The notes: generated by a model not told the origin, from the letters alone. DNA of 64,000 bases from Chryseobacterium taichungense (GCF_900109935.1 NZ_FOBV01000002.1:496001-560000), one strand, 5' to 3'; positions 50,485 to 59,882 are shown, counted from the first letter of the stretch. Numbers and translations: made by a program.

Positions 50485-50994
50485 ATGAGAAAAATACTCT
50501 TCATATCGGTTCTCAGCTTCTTAAGCTGCAGTAAGAATACGCAGACACATCCACCAGTTGGCGGAGTTCTCAGCAAGAATGATCTTGATGTTTCCAGGCA
50601 ACGGATGAAAAACCTGAATGCGCAGGAAAGATATCATATTCAGGAATGGATCAATAATCAGCCTGTGAAATTTTATCCTACCCAGCTTAATTATTGGGTG
50701 AATATTCAGGGATTTGATCAAAGACAGAGAAGACAGGATGAAAGCTTTATTTCTTATTCTTATGATCTTTATGACTTTGATCAGACTAAAATTTACGATC
50801 AGCCGATCGAGAGAAGAGATGCCAGATTCGGGCACTTTGACGAATTGAAAGCGGTAGAAGATGCTTTGCGTTTTATCCATGATGGTGAGGAAGTTACAAT
50901 TTTGGTTCCGTCAGCTCTTGCATATGGTACGTATGGAGATGAGAAGAAAATAGACAACGATATCCCGTTAATCATAAAATTAAAAGCATTATAA
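50485..50994 (+). CDS. gldI: Gliding-motility-associated peptidyl-prolyl isomerase GldI
   Basis: This 169-residue lipoprotein (lipobox FLSC-S) has an FKBP-type domain in its second half: SYSYDLYDFDQTKIYDQPIERRDARFGHFDELKAVEDALRFIHDGEEVTILVPSALAYGTYGD, the usual FKBP flap ending in AYGxxGD. GldI assists folding of envelope proteins of the gliding and type IX secretion machinery in flavobacteria. It is followed 3 nt later by a second PPIase gene. Presence of gldI does not prove gliding. Confidence 0.88.
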   Translation: MRKILFISVLSFLSCSKNTQTHPPVGGVLSKNDLDVSRQRMKNLNAQERYHIQEWINNQPVKFYPTQLNYWVNIQGFDQRQRRQDESFISYSYDLYDFDQTKIYDQPIERRDARFGHFDELKAVEDALRFIHDGEEVTILVPSALAYGTYGDEKKIDNDIPLIIKLKAL

Positions 50995-50997
50995 TCA

Positions 50998-52113
50998 ATG
51001 AAATTGTTTAACAAGAATATAATTCTGGCAGCGGCAAGTATTTCGCTCATGAGTTGTACACCAATTTATAAAAAAATGAACGTAGACAAAGAAACTTACG
51101 AAGGTCTTAATGACGGACTTTATGCAAACCTTCAGACAACGAAAGGAAATATGATCGTGAAGTTTGAAGACAAAAAAGCACCTGTAACTGTAGCCAATTT
51201 TATTGGTCTTGCAGAAGGGAAAATCGACAACAAGGCAAAAGCGAAAGGAGTTCCTTACTATGACGGAACGATTTTCCACAGAGTAATCAAAGATTTTATG
51301 ATCCAGGGAGGTGATCCTCAGGGGACGGGAATGGGAGATCCTGGATATAAATTCGAGGACGAAAGAAACGACCTTAAACATACTGGAAAAGGAATTCTTT
51401 CTATGGCAAATTCAGGACCGAATACCAATGGTTCCCAGTTCTTTATTACTGAAGTAGCCACACCTTGGTTGGATGGAAAACATACGATCTTCGGAAAAGT
51501 GGTAAAAGGAGAAGATGTAATCGATGCGATTGCCAATGTAGAAAAAGGCCCTCAGGATAAACCTAAAACGGATATTGTTTTGGAGAAAGTTTCTGTTTTC
51601 AGCAAAGGAGACGAGTACAAAAATTACGATGCTGCTAAGACTTTCACAGAAGGAAAAGCAAAAATCGCAGAAAATAACAAAGCTTATTTAGCGAAAGAAG
51701 AAGCTGAAAAAAAGAAAAAAGAAGAAGAGTTTAAAGCAAACCAGGAGAAAATGGTAGAAGATTTAAAAGCAGGAATGCAGAAAACAGAATCCGGACTTTA
51801 CTACAAGATTACTAAAACCACTGACGGAAAAGCTCCTAAAGCAGGTGATAATGTTTCTGTACATTATGCAGGGAAGTTGGTTGACGGTACTGAATTCGAT
51901 TCTTCATTCAAAAGAAATGAGCCGATCGAAATTCCTATCGGAATGGGAAGAGTAATCAAAGGTTGGGATGAAGGAATTCTTTTGTTAAAAGAAGGTGAAA
52001 CCGCTACGTTATTGATTCCGCCTGCAATGGGCTACGGAGAAAGAGGTGCAGGAGGCGTGATCCCGCCAAATGCATGGTTGATCTTCGATGTTGAGCTTGT
52101 GAAAGTTAAATAA
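50998..52113 (+). CDS. Cyclophilin-FKBP fusion peptidyl-prolyl isomerase lipoprotein
   Basis: This 371-residue lipoprotein (lipobox LMSC-T) carries two unrelated PPIase folds. The cyclophilin domain is at about 40-200 (MIVKFEDKKAPVTVANFIGLAEG, FHRVIKDFMIQGGDPQGTG, SMANSGPNTNGSQFFIT). A charged coiled-coil linker follows (about 215-260, Lys/Glu-rich). The FKBP domain is at about 265-371 (GDNVSVHYAGKLVDGTEFDSS, GWDEGILLLKEGETATLLIP, MGYGERGAGGVIPPNAWLIFDVEL). Active-site residues of both domains look intact. It is probably a periplasmic foldase, cotranscribed with gldI. Confidence 0.93.
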   Translation: MKLFNKNIILAAASISLMSCTPIYKKMNVDKETYEGLNDGLYANLQTTKGNMIVKFEDKKAPVTVANFIGLAEGKIDNKAKAKGVPYYDGTIFHRVIKDFMIQGGDPQGTGMGDPGYKFEDERNDLKHTGKGILSMANSGPNTNGSQFFITEVATPWLDGKHTIFGKVVKGEDVIDAIANVEKGPQDKPKTDIVLEKVSVFSKGDEYKNYDAAKTFTEGKAKIAENNKAYLAKEEAEKKKKEEEFKANQEKMVEDLKAGMQKTESGLYYKITKTTDGKAPKAGDNVSVHYAGKLVDGTEFDSSFKRNEPIEIPIGMGRVIKGWDEGILLLKEGETATLLIPPAMGYGERGAGGVIPPNAWLIFDVELVKVK

Positions 52114-52132
52114 TCAGACCTGAAATATATTG

Positions 52133-52158
52133 AAAAGCCGTCCGCAAGGATGGCTTTT
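52133..52158 (+). terminator. Terminator of the gldI operon
   Basis: AAAAGCCGTCC (52133-52143) pairs with GGATGGCTTTT (52148-52158), one G-U pair, loop GCAA. Confidence 0.82.
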
Positions 52159-52360
52159 CAATTTTCACAGCGTAAAAAATACTTTTGTAACGATTTCACT
52201 AAATCAAGCGACAGATTCAGAAACAACGTCACTTGAGTAGATTTTTTAAGAAAATCGTATCGAAAAGTTTATTTAAATAAGCTCAAAAAATATCTCGATA
52301 ATTTTCATTTTATTACGAAAAATACTCTAACCTGCCGTAAATACAGTTTAAAATTAAATT

Positions 52361-52936
52361 ATGAAAATCAGATCATTTCTATTGCTGTTCTCACTGCTTT
52401 CTTTCCTGTCATTTGCACAGGGCAAAGTCAACCCCGATGATGCAGCCATCAAAAAAAATCTTACTTATTTCATGAATTCGGTCATAACTAAAAAGATCGA
52501 CCAGGCAGTGAATTGTATTTATCCTAAATTCTTCACGATCGTACCGAAAGACCAGATGACGCAGATCCTTAACATGACATACAATAATCCATTCATAAAG
52601 ATCGAAGTTAATAATCTAAAGTTTGGAAATATTGAAAAACCGGAACTCATCAACGGTGAATATTTTTCCATAGCCCATTATTATTTTACCATGAAGTGCA
52701 ATATGGGTTCTCTGAATGACGACATGAAAAAACAGATCAATACCATGCTTTCAAAAAAATACGGAAAAAACAATGTACAGTATCTTTCGAAAGAAGGCGT
52801 CTATATCATCAATGCCGCTATGAAAGCCTGCGCTGTCTCTAAAGACCGTAAATCATGGAAGTTCGTGGTCCTCGAAAAAGAATATAAACCACAGCTGGTA
52901 AAAGTGCTCCCGAAAAAGGTGCTGGATAAAATTTAG
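52361..52936 (+). CDS. Hypothetical periplasmic protein
   Basis: This 191-residue protein has a signal peptide (cleavage after SFA-Q) followed by an alpha/beta domain (IKKNLTYFMNSVITKKIDQAVNCIYPKFF, then HYYFTMKCNMGSLNDDMKKQ). The pattern of an N-terminal helix pair followed by strands recalls cystatin/NTF2-like folds. The smaller secreted protein at 62666-63115 has a similar opening (helix, then LKSSDKEKIKTLVSDK), but no family can be named. It is monocistronic. Confidence 0.65.
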   Translation: MKIRSFLLLFSLLSFLSFAQGKVNPDDAAIKKNLTYFMNSVITKKIDQAVNCIYPKFFTIVPKDQMTQILNMTYNNPFIKIEVNNLKFGNIEKPELINGEYFSIAHYYFTMKCNMGSLNDDMKKQINTMLSKKYGKNNVQYLSKEGVYIINAAMKACAVSKDRKSWKFVVLEKEYKPQLVKVLPKKVLDKI

Positions 52937-52953
52937 AATTTTTAATGTATTAT

Positions 52954-52979
52954 AAAAAGCCGTCTGTTGGATGGTTTTT
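52954..52979 (+). terminator. Terminator after the 52361 gene
   Basis: AAAAAGCCGTC (52954-52964) pairs imperfectly (G-U pairs) with GATGGTTTTTT (52970-52980) and is followed by more T. It is a near copy of the terminator at 52133-52158. Confidence 0.65.
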
Positions 52980-53149
52980 TTGTTAAAAAAATCAGGGAAA
53001 ATATGGAGAGCCGTAAGAGGATGTTACTTTACATTTATATTTGAAAAAATATAAGTTAACTAGACTTTAATGCTTTAAGCTTCCTCCACATGTACTGTTT
53101 CATTTTCTTATCACCATAAAAACCCTTATTTTAGCCATAAAATAAGTCT

Positions 53150-54313
53150 ATGCAAAAAATCCTATACGCACTCTTCATATTCTCTGCAATTACAGTTTTC
53201 GGACAACCTAAAAGGTTTTTTGAAAAAGGAGAGGTGCAGATGCCGCATGCGGTAGAAAAAGTAAACCTGAAGTTTGAAAATAATCTGCCATTTGTGAAGG
53301 TGAGCATCAACGGAAAATTCTATAATTTTCTTTTTGATACCGGAGCACCGACCGTGATTTCCCAAGCGATCTACAACGAACTCAATCTTAAGAAAAAGTA
53401 TAAAAAATCAATCAAAGATTCTGATGAAAAGGTGCAGCAGCAGATCTTCACCGAACTTCCGGAAATGAAGATCGATGAGTTGGTTTTTAAAAATGTAGGT
53501 GCTGTTGTTCTCGATCTCAATTCTGCGGAACTTAACTGCCTGAAAGTCGATGGTATTATCGGAGCCAATCAGATGGCTAAACTGTTCTGGAAAGTCAATT
53601 ATTCACAGAATTCTCTGGAAGCATCAAAAGATCTTTCACTTTTTGATATCAGGGATTATGAGATTGTAATTCCTTTTGAAAGCCAGCTACAGAAAACTCC
53701 GATAGTGCAGACTTCAGTACTGAACAAAGAAATAAAACTTACTTTCGACACTGGCTTTTCCGGCAGGTTGGAAGTAGTGAGTAATAATATAGATCCGAAG
53801 ACACTTCAGCATTTAGTAAAGACTTTCGGAACCCGTACCACCGGCGCTTTCGGAACAGCCATGCCTGCATCGGGATATATTTTCCGCGTAGATACTATGA
53901 AGATGGGAAACACAATGTTTAAAGATGAAATAATGGCTACCGGAAAAACAGATTATATCGGCAACGATTTTTTTAAAGACTTTGTTTTTATACTGGACTG
54001 GAACAATAACAAAATTTACATGAAAAGGATAGGTACAAGTCCATCTACCCTTGAATCTTTTGGTTTCAGTTATCGCTTTGTGAATGGAAATGCGATGGTC
54101 ACATTTATTTTTGAAGAAGAAAATTTTCCACTTAAAATGGGTGACGCAATTATCAGCATCAACGGTATAAAGCTTGAGAACCTCGATCAAGATATGGTCT
54201 GTCGCTATTTTATCAACCGCGTGGAAAAAGATCAGAATACTCTCAGTATAAAGATCAAGAGGGGTGGGAGTATCATCGATGTCAAGCTTGATAAAAAAAT
54301 TTTTTTGACGTAG
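53150..54313 (+). CDS. Retropepsin-like aspartic protease with C-terminal PDZ domain
   Basis: This 387-residue protein has a signal peptide (cleavage after TVFG). Two retropepsin-like half domains follow, each with its own catalytic triad motif: FLFDTGAPTVIS (about 65-76) and LTFDTGFSGRLE (about 200-211). A C-terminal PDZ domain (about 300-387) includes FPLKMGDAIISINGIKLENLD. Two DTG motifs in one chain would allow an intramolecular pseudo-dimer as in pepsins. Such clan AA proteins are common in Bacteroidota; substrates are unknown. It is monocistronic. Confidence 0.85.
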   Translation: MQKILYALFIFSAITVFGQPKRFFEKGEVQMPHAVEKVNLKFENNLPFVKVSINGKFYNFLFDTGAPTVISQAIYNELNLKKKYKKSIKDSDEKVQQQIFTELPEMKIDELVFKNVGAVVLDLNSAELNCLKVDGIIGANQMAKLFWKVNYSQNSLEASKDLSLFDIRDYEIVIPFESQLQKTPIVQTSVLNKEIKLTFDTGFSGRLEVVSNNIDPKTLQHLVKTFGTRTTGAFGTAMPASGYIFRVDTMKMGNTMFKDEIMATGKTDYIGNDFFKDFVFILDWNNNKIYMKRIGTSPSTLESFGFSYRFVNGNAMVTFIFEEENFPLKMGDAIISINGIKLENLDQDMVCRYFINRVEKDQNTLSIKIKRGGSIIDVKLDKKIFLT

Positions 54314-54325
54314 GATATTTTGCTT

Positions 54326-54492
54326 TAAACGCAAGGAAAAAAGAAGTTTGAGAAGTCATCGTATGTATTAGCTTTCGTTAATTGATGCTTAAAACATCGC
54401 TGTCATTAGCTGAGCGTTTGCGCCTTTGCGAACGGAAATATGCGCAATCATTCAAAATAAAACCTTGCGAACGTTGCGTTAAAAATTTAAAC
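54326..54492. repeat. REP-like intergenic element
   Basis: TTAAACGCAAGG at the left end and CCTTGCGAACGTTGCGTTAAA at the right end (54470-54492) are imperfect inverted copies. TTTGCGCCTTTGCGAACGG lies between (about 54418-54436). This AACGCAA/TTCGCAA style of repeat is familiar from flavobacterial intergenic regions. There is no coding potential. Confidence 0.45.
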
Positions 54493-54499
54493 TTAAAGA

Positions 54500-54641
54500 G
54501 GTAACCAGAATTTGTACTCTCTTTATATTGTATTGCACTTTATCGGGAAACCTTGTTGCGAGGTGCAACACACTTTCTGGGTTACCAGAAAAGTCATTGC
54601 AAGGTTGCGACAGCTTTTCGGAAAGCAATACAAGGTTGCGA
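54500..54641. repeat. Intergenic inverted and direct repeats
   Basis: GGTAACCAGAA (54500-54510) is inverted as TTCTGGGTTACC (54575-54586) with one extra G. CAAGGTTGCGA then occurs twice (about 54599-54609 and 54631-54641). It looks like the remnant of a small repeat element next to the REP-like element. No gene is seen. Confidence 0.4.
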
Positions 54642-54655
54642 TCATTTCATAAAAA

Positions 54656-54678
54656 AACCGCTCCAAAAAGGAACGGTT
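54656..54678 (-). terminator. Terminator of the M28 peptidase gene
   Basis: AACCGCTCC (54656-54664) pairs with GGAACGGTT (54670-54678), one G-U pair. In the minus direction the hairpin is followed by a run of T (complement of 54651-54657). Confidence 0.75.
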
Positions 54679-54685
54679 GAGTATA

Positions 54686-56041
54686 TTACCAGTTTTTATC
54701 AATCATATAAATAAGCTGTGTCATCGCAACGGCTCCCAAAAGGAGTTCACGTCGATTTACCTTTTCAAAAGTATCTTCTTCCGTATGATGGATGTCGAAA
54801 TACCGTTGAGAATCGGGAACCAGCTCTGCGGCCGGAATTCCCAGATCATGAAGGGGATAAAGATCTGTTCCGGAATAGGTGTTTTTAAAATCATAAATAC
54901 CATAAGGCAGGAACAGCTCTGACCAACTCTGAATCTGCTTTCTTTTTTCATTGTCCATGTCTAAAGAAATTCCACGCGGAGTAAATCCACCGGCATCTGT
55001 TTCAATGGCAAAAAGATGTTTTTCATTATTCTCTTTGACCATTTTCCCATATTGAACACCACCTTTTACGCCGTTTTCCTCATTAGCAAAACAGACAACG
55101 CGAATGGTATGATTGTTTTTGATTCCTAAATTTCTGAAAGTCCGCAATACCTCAATACTCTGAACAATTCCTGCTCCGTCATCATGAGCACCTTCACCCA
55201 CATCCCACGAATCAAGATGTCCACCCACGACAATTACACTCTGATCGTTTTTGCCGGTAATTTCTCCGATAACAGAGTGGGAGAGTCTTTCACCTTTCAT
55301 TCCGCAATTAGAGTTTAATTTGGCGGTTACTTTTTGTGAAGTCAAAAGAGTTGCCAGTTCATCAGCCGTTGTACTTCCGATAGCCACCGCAGGGATTTTC
55401 TTATCGTCTCCATATCGCATGGCTCCCGTATGCGGAACATCATCAAAAGCAGAAGAAAGCGAACGGATAATAGCAAACTTACCGCCTTTTTTTGCCGTTA
55501 AGGTAGCGGCCGTGGTTCTGTATTTCGCAGCATCACTATATCCTTTGAATGTTTCAATATAAGACTGACTAAATGGATAATTAAAGAAAACAATCTTATC
55601 TTTTACCTGTTGAGGAGACAACTTTTCGTACTCATCCATCGAACGTACCATAATGATCTCTCCGGATACATCTTTTCCGCCGGTTCCTTCCGAATTTCCG
55701 AGGGAAAGCATTTTCAGGTTTTTCCATTTTCCGTTGGAGGTCTTGATCTGTAACGATTCCTTTCCTCTTACCCAGACCGGAATCATTACTTCCTGAAGCC
55801 ACACTTTATCTGCTCCTGCATCACGTAATTTCTGTTCGGCCCACTGGACAGCCTTTTCATAAGAGTCAGAACCACTAAGACGGTGTCCGATATTTTTTGT
55901 CAACTCCCGAAGTTCGGTATAGCTTTTTCCTTTATTTAATATCTCCGTAGAAATTTCTGCAAATTGTAATGAATCTTCTTTTTTCTGTGCAGAAACTGCC
56001 ATAGTACCCAGCAATATTGCAGCTGCTATAATGTTTTTCAT
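54686..56041 (-). CDS. M28-family zinc aminopeptidase with intact active site
   Basis: The 451-residue product has a signal peptide (cleavage after AVSA-Q) and a PA insert domain (about 125-250). The M28 catalytic domain has H275 in GGHLDSWD, the bridging aspartate in HDDGAG, E321 (general base) and E322 in NEENG, D349 in TDAGG, and a C-terminal His in IHHTEED. All ligands are present. It probably trims peptides in the periplasm. It is closely related to the gene upstream (56211-57617) in order and wording, so the pair arose by tandem duplication. Confidence 0.92.
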   Translation of the reverse strand: MKNIIAAAILLGTMAVSAQKKEDSLQFAEISTEILNKGKSYTELRELTKNIGHRLSGSDSYEKAVQWAEQKLRDAGADKVWLQEVMIPVWVRGKESLQIKTSNGKWKNLKMLSLGNSEGTGGKDVSGEIIMVRSMDEYEKLSPQQVKDKIVFFNYPFSQSYIETFKGYSDAAKYRTTAATLTAKKGGKFAIIRSLSSAFDDVPHTGAMRYGDDKKIPAVAIGSTTADELATLLTSQKVTAKLNSNCGMKGERLSHSVIGEITGKNDQSVIVVGGHLDSWDVGEGAHDDGAGIVQSIEVLRTFRNLGIKNNHTIRVVCFANEENGVKGGVQYGKMVKENNEKHLFAIETDAGGFTPRGISLDMDNEKRKQIQSWSELFLPYGIYDFKNTYSGTDLYPLHDLGIPAAELVPDSQRYFDIHHTEEDTFEKVNRRELLLGAVAMTQLIYMIDKNW

Positions 56042-56210
56042 TTTCTTCTCCTTTTATTCTTTAGTTTAAATTTTAATAAAGAAATACTAAGTTTGCCGAT
56101 TATTTTAAATTTGACAATCATATCTATTATAGTTCATACGAATCTATATATTGTTTTTTGAATACGTATGATAAACAGTATTTTGTTTTGCCTGAATAAA
56201 CGAAAGTACA

Positions 56211-57617
56211 CTACCAGTTTTTGTCGATCATAAACACCATCTGTGTCATCGCGACTGCGCCCAGAAGAAGTTCTCGTTTATTCACCTTATCGAAAGTATC
56301 TTCTACGGAATGATGGTAATCAAAATACCGTTGTGTATCAACGACCAATTCAGCCAATGGAATATCAAGCTTTTTTAACGGAGAGATATCCTGAATCGCT
56401 TCGGTCTGGTCAAAATCATAGACCCCATACGGAAGAAAATAATTTTTCCATTCAAAGATCTGCCTTCTTCTTTGAGGTGACATATCCAGCGAAAACCCTC
56501 TTGGAGAATACCCTCCGGCGTCCGTTCCGAGCGCAAAAATATGCTTTTCTTCTTTCTTCTTTACATAAGCTGCGTACATTTCCCGGCCCTGTCCGCCATT
56601 CTCACTGTTGGCATACAGCACAACACGGATCGTGTGATTATTTTCGATACCAAGTGCCTTTATTGTTCTTAGTACTTCTATACATTGCACAACACCGGTT
56701 CCGTCGTCAATGGCTCCTTCCCCGAAATCCCAAGAGTCGAGCTGGGCGCCGAGAACAATCACTTTAGAATCTTTCTTTCCCGGTATTTCAGCGATGATAT
56801 TGGGATTGGTTGTTTCGCCCTTCGATTCGGCGGTCATATTAATTTTTGCGGTCACTTTCTGCTTTTTGAGTAGTTTTTCAAGCTCATCTGCAGATCTTGC
56901 GCCGATGGTCAAGGCTGGAATTTTTACTTTATCATCAGGCTCATAATAGATCATTTTTGCATGAGGCGTGTCGTCATTTGCTGTGGTTAATGATCGTATG
57001 ATTAAAGCTTTTGCACCCGTTTTAGCAATTACGGAAGGGGAGATCAGCTTTGATTTTGCTGTAATCAGGTAAGAATAACTGGTATTGATAATCCTTGGAT
57101 CCATAGGAAGGTTGACAAAAACGATTTTATCTTTCAATTGCCCGACGGACATTGCATTGAGCTCAGAAGTTGTGTTGATGAGAACGATTTCACCCGTAAG
57201 ATCTTTTCCTCCTGTCCCTTCAGAGTTTCCGAAAGACAGCATCCTGATATTTTTCCATTCACCGTTGCCTGCTTTTATCTGAAGTGATTCTTTTCCTCTA
57301 ATCCATACCGGTGCTCTGGCTTCCTGTCTCCAGATCATTTCAATACCGATTTCCTTAAGCTTTCTTTCGGCCCATTCTACGGCTTTCATATATCCCGGTG
57401 TAGCACTGAATCTTGGGCCGATCCCTTTGGTAAGTTCGCCAAGATTGTTGTAGGCGGCTCCGTTCATCATGATTTCATCCGAAATCTTTTTAAACTCATC
57501 ATGATAGTTGAGTTTCTGAGTGATGCCTGTTTTCTTTACCGGCTTTTTCAACGGCTTTTTTTGAGAAAATAAAAATCCACCCAAAAAGAGTGGAATGATA
57601 ATGAAGATCTTTTTCAT
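56211..57617 (-). CDS. M28-family paralog lacking catalytic residues (probable pseudoenzyme)
   Basis: This 468-residue protein has a signal peptide (1-18), a basic Lys/Pro linker (KKPLKKPVKK) and the same PA plus M28 layout as its neighbour. The first zinc ligand histidine is replaced by Q292 (GAQLDSWD) and the general-base glutamate by S338 (NSENG), while the bridging Asp (IDDGTG), TDAGG and the C-terminal HHSVED remain. Loss of both a metal ligand and the base should abolish aminopeptidase activity. It may bind peptides or regulate the active paralog. The reading frame is intact and well kept, so it is not a decaying gene. Confidence 0.88.
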   Translation of the reverse strand: MKKIFIIIPLFLGGFLFSQKKPLKKPVKKTGITQKLNYHDEFKKISDEIMMNGAAYNNLGELTKGIGPRFSATPGYMKAVEWAERKLKEIGIEMIWRQEARAPVWIRGKESLQIKAGNGEWKNIRMLSFGNSEGTGGKDLTGEIVLINTTSELNAMSVGQLKDKIVFVNLPMDPRIINTSYSYLITAKSKLISPSVIAKTGAKALIIRSLTTANDDTPHAKMIYYEPDDKVKIPALTIGARSADELEKLLKKQKVTAKINMTAESKGETTNPNIIAEIPGKKDSKVIVLGAQLDSWDFGEGAIDDGTGVVQCIEVLRTIKALGIENNHTIRVVLYANSENGGQGREMYAAYVKKKEEKHIFALGTDAGGYSPRGFSLDMSPQRRRQIFEWKNYFLPYGVYDFDQTEAIQDISPLKKLDIPLAELVVDTQRYFDYHHSVEDTFDKVNKRELLLGAVAMTQMVFMIDKNW

Positions 57618-57671
57618 TTATTATTTACCTTTCTTTTTCTATGCTAAAAGTAAGGAAAAATTGGTTAGTTT

Positions 57672-58916
57672 TTACTGTTTCATATCGTACATCAGAAGGG
57701 CGGTAACAAGTTTTGGCTCAATGAATGTACATTTTGGCGGCATACTCAGTTTCAGATCGGAAATTTTAATCATATCATTGAAACTTACAGGGTAGATTCC
57801 GAATCCTGCTTTGCCTCCTCCGCTGTCTATTCTTTCCTTAAGCTGATTAATTCCTTCAATGTTGGAGGTACCTTTTATATAATCTATCTTTTCAGAACTG
57901 TCAGGATCTTCTATTTTTAAGATATTTTTAAACACATATTTATCAAGAAGATGATGATCAAGATTATCCAGTGACATTTCCTGGGAACGGAGATCATGTT
58001 TTACGTGAAGTGAATAAAATTTACCATCCATATACATTGATATGTGAAACTTCTGGGATGGGAAATATGCCGTTTCTCCCTTCTCGTGGATGAGGAAATA
58101 TTTTTCCAGTTCGCTTAAAAATTCTTCATTCGAAAGTCCGTTAAGATCAGTCACGATTCTGTTGTAATCATGGATTTTAATAGACTGGTTGGATACGATG
58201 AAGCTGTAGACGAAGTTGTAAAGTTCTGTTCCGTTATGTCTTTTGTTTTTATCTTTCTGATGTTTGGCGTTCAGGGCGGTAGACCCGATTCTGTGGTGAC
58301 CGTCTGCAATGTAGAATGAATCGATCTGGTCGATTACTTCTTTAAACTGCTGTAATTTAAGGCGATTGTCAATTCTCCAAATCTTATGCCTGATTCCTTT
58401 TGTATCTACATGATTGAAGATCGGAACATTCTTCTCTTCATGATTCATGAGCAACTCAATTTTGGAGTTGGCGGTATAGGTAAGCAATACCGGTTCTGCC
58501 TGCAGATTTACCTTTTCAAGATAATGGGCCAGTTTTTCTTTTTTCTGCGGAATGGTACTCTCGTGTCTTTTGATCTTTCCGTTCCAGAAATCTTCGATGC
58601 TGGCAAGCCCCAACAGCCCTCTAAAAACCTGTTTATCGGGATAGATTTGCTCATAAAGATAATACGCCGAATTGTCCTGAACGAGTTTGTTCTCATCCAT
58701 CAATTCTTCAAACGTCGACCGGATCTTTCTTAAATTCCTATCGATATCTTTAGATTTACTGACAACGTATGGCTTGATCATATTGATGTAAGTATCTTCA
58801 ACTTGAGCTTTTTCCGCTATCTCTTCCTGCGTGAAATTGTCCAGAGGATGAGTAGGGAAAGTGCTCTCATAGTCTTTATGAGGTCTTATTCCGCGAAAAG
58901 GTTTAAAAACAGGCAT
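57672..58916 (-). CDS. DUF1015 family protein
   Basis: This 414-residue cytosolic protein has DUF1015 markers: FKPFRGIRPHKDYESTFPTHPLDN at the start, SAYYLYEQIY, YIADGHHRIGSTA in the middle and GKAGFGIYPVSFNDMIKISDLKLSMPPKCTFIEPK near the end. The YIADGHHR motif suggests a ParB/Srx-like nucleotide-binding fold. Members are often next to serA and serC, as here (3 nt from serA). A role as a serine kinase-like enzyme has been proposed for distant relatives, but this is not established for this branch. Confidence 0.9.
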   Translation of the reverse strand: MPVFKPFRGIRPHKDYESTFPTHPLDNFTQEEIAEKAQVEDTYINMIKPYVVSKSKDIDRNLRKIRSTFEELMDENKLVQDNSAYYLYEQIYPDKQVFRGLLGLASIEDFWNGKIKRHESTIPQKKEKLAHYLEKVNLQAEPVLLTYTANSKIELLMNHEEKNVPIFNHVDTKGIRHKIWRIDNRLKLQQFKEVIDQIDSFYIADGHHRIGSTALNAKHQKDKNKRHNGTELYNFVYSFIVSNQSIKIHDYNRIVTDLNGLSNEEFLSELEKYFLIHEKGETAYFPSQKFHISMYMDGKFYSLHVKHDLRSQEMSLDNLDHHLLDKYVFKNILKIEDPDSSEKIDYIKGTSNIEGINQLKERIDSGGGKAGFGIYPVSFNDMIKISDLKLSMPPKCTFIEPKLVTALLMYDMKQ

Positions 58917-58919
58917 ATT

Positions 58920-59882
58920 TTATTTTATAGTTTCTTTTATCTTAATAATTTGTTCTGCAAGCTCTACTCCGATTTTTTCCTGGGCATCTACGGTGTTTCC
59001 GCCTACATGCGGTGAAAGTGATAGGGCAGGATTCATCAGCAGAAGTACTTCAGGATTGGGTTCTTTTTCAAAAACATCCAGTGCGGCACCGGCTACTTTT
59101 CCTGATTCGATAAAATCGATCAGGGCTACTTCATTCAACACGCCGCCTCTTGCAGTATTAACAATATAGACTCCATCTTTCATTTTTTCAAACTGAGGAG
59201 TGTCTATGATATATTCATTTGTTTTAGGGGTATTGATGCTGATAAAGTCTGCTTCTTTAAGAAATGCATCCATATCATTGGTGGAAGTAATCTCGAAATT
59301 CAGGGATTGCCCATCGAAAAATTCAAGCGTAAGGACTTTTTTCTGAGGTTTTCTGGTGAGGACAATTACTTTCATTCCTAAGGAAATTCCCATTTTTGCA
59401 ACTTCCTGACCGATACTTCCAAAGCCGATCACCCCTAATGTTTTTCCTGAAAGTTCGTATGCTTTGCTAAAGGATTTTTTCATGGCATCAAAATGAGTTT
59501 CTCCTTCCAAAGGCATCAGCCTGTTGGACTCATGAAGAAACCTCGCCAGTGAAAAGAAATGCCCGAAAACCAGCTCTGCAACGGATTTTGATGAAGCAGT
59601 AGGAGTATTGATAACATAAAGTCCCTTTTCAATAGCATATTCTACATCAATATTATCCATTCCGATGCCGCCTCTCCCGACGATTTTAAGCCCCGGACAG
59701 GCATCAATGAGTTCCTGTCTCACCTTGGTGGCACTTCTTACAAGAAGAACATCAACTTTATTGTCATTGATAAAGCTGATAACATGATCCTGTGCAACTC
59801 TGTTGTCCAGAACTTCTATCCCGGCATCTTTCAATGCCTTTTCTCCTGCTTTGGAAATACCGTCGTTAGCTAAAACTTTCAT
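58920..59882 (-). CDS. serA: D-3-phosphoglycerate dehydrogenase, short form
   Basis: This 320-residue D-2-hydroxyacid dehydrogenase catalyses the first step of serine synthesis. It has the substrate-domain GRGGIGMDNIDVEYAIEKG, the NAD-binding GVIGFGSIGQEVA, NTARGGVLNE (Arg), the Glu in DVFEKEPNP and the catalytic His in SLSPHVGGNT. It has no C-terminal ACT domain, so it lacks the usual serine feedback site. An insert of about 25 residues follows the TRKPQ cofactor-binding strand. It is the second gene of a serC-serA-DUF1015 operon. Confidence 0.92.
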   Translation of the reverse strand: MKVLANDGISKAGEKALKDAGIEVLDNRVAQDHVISFINDNKVDVLLVRSATKVRQELIDACPGLKIVGRGGIGMDNIDVEYAIEKGLYVINTPTASSKSVAELVFGHFFSLARFLHESNRLMPLEGETHFDAMKKSFSKAYELSGKTLGVIGFGSIGQEVAKMGISLGMKVIVLTRKPQKKVLTLEFFDGQSLNFEITSTNDMDAFLKEADFISINTPKTNEYIIDTPQFEKMKDGVYIVNTARGGVLNEVALIDFIESGKVAGAALDVFEKEPNPEVLLLMNPALSLSPHVGGNTVDAQEKIGVELAEQIIKIKETIK

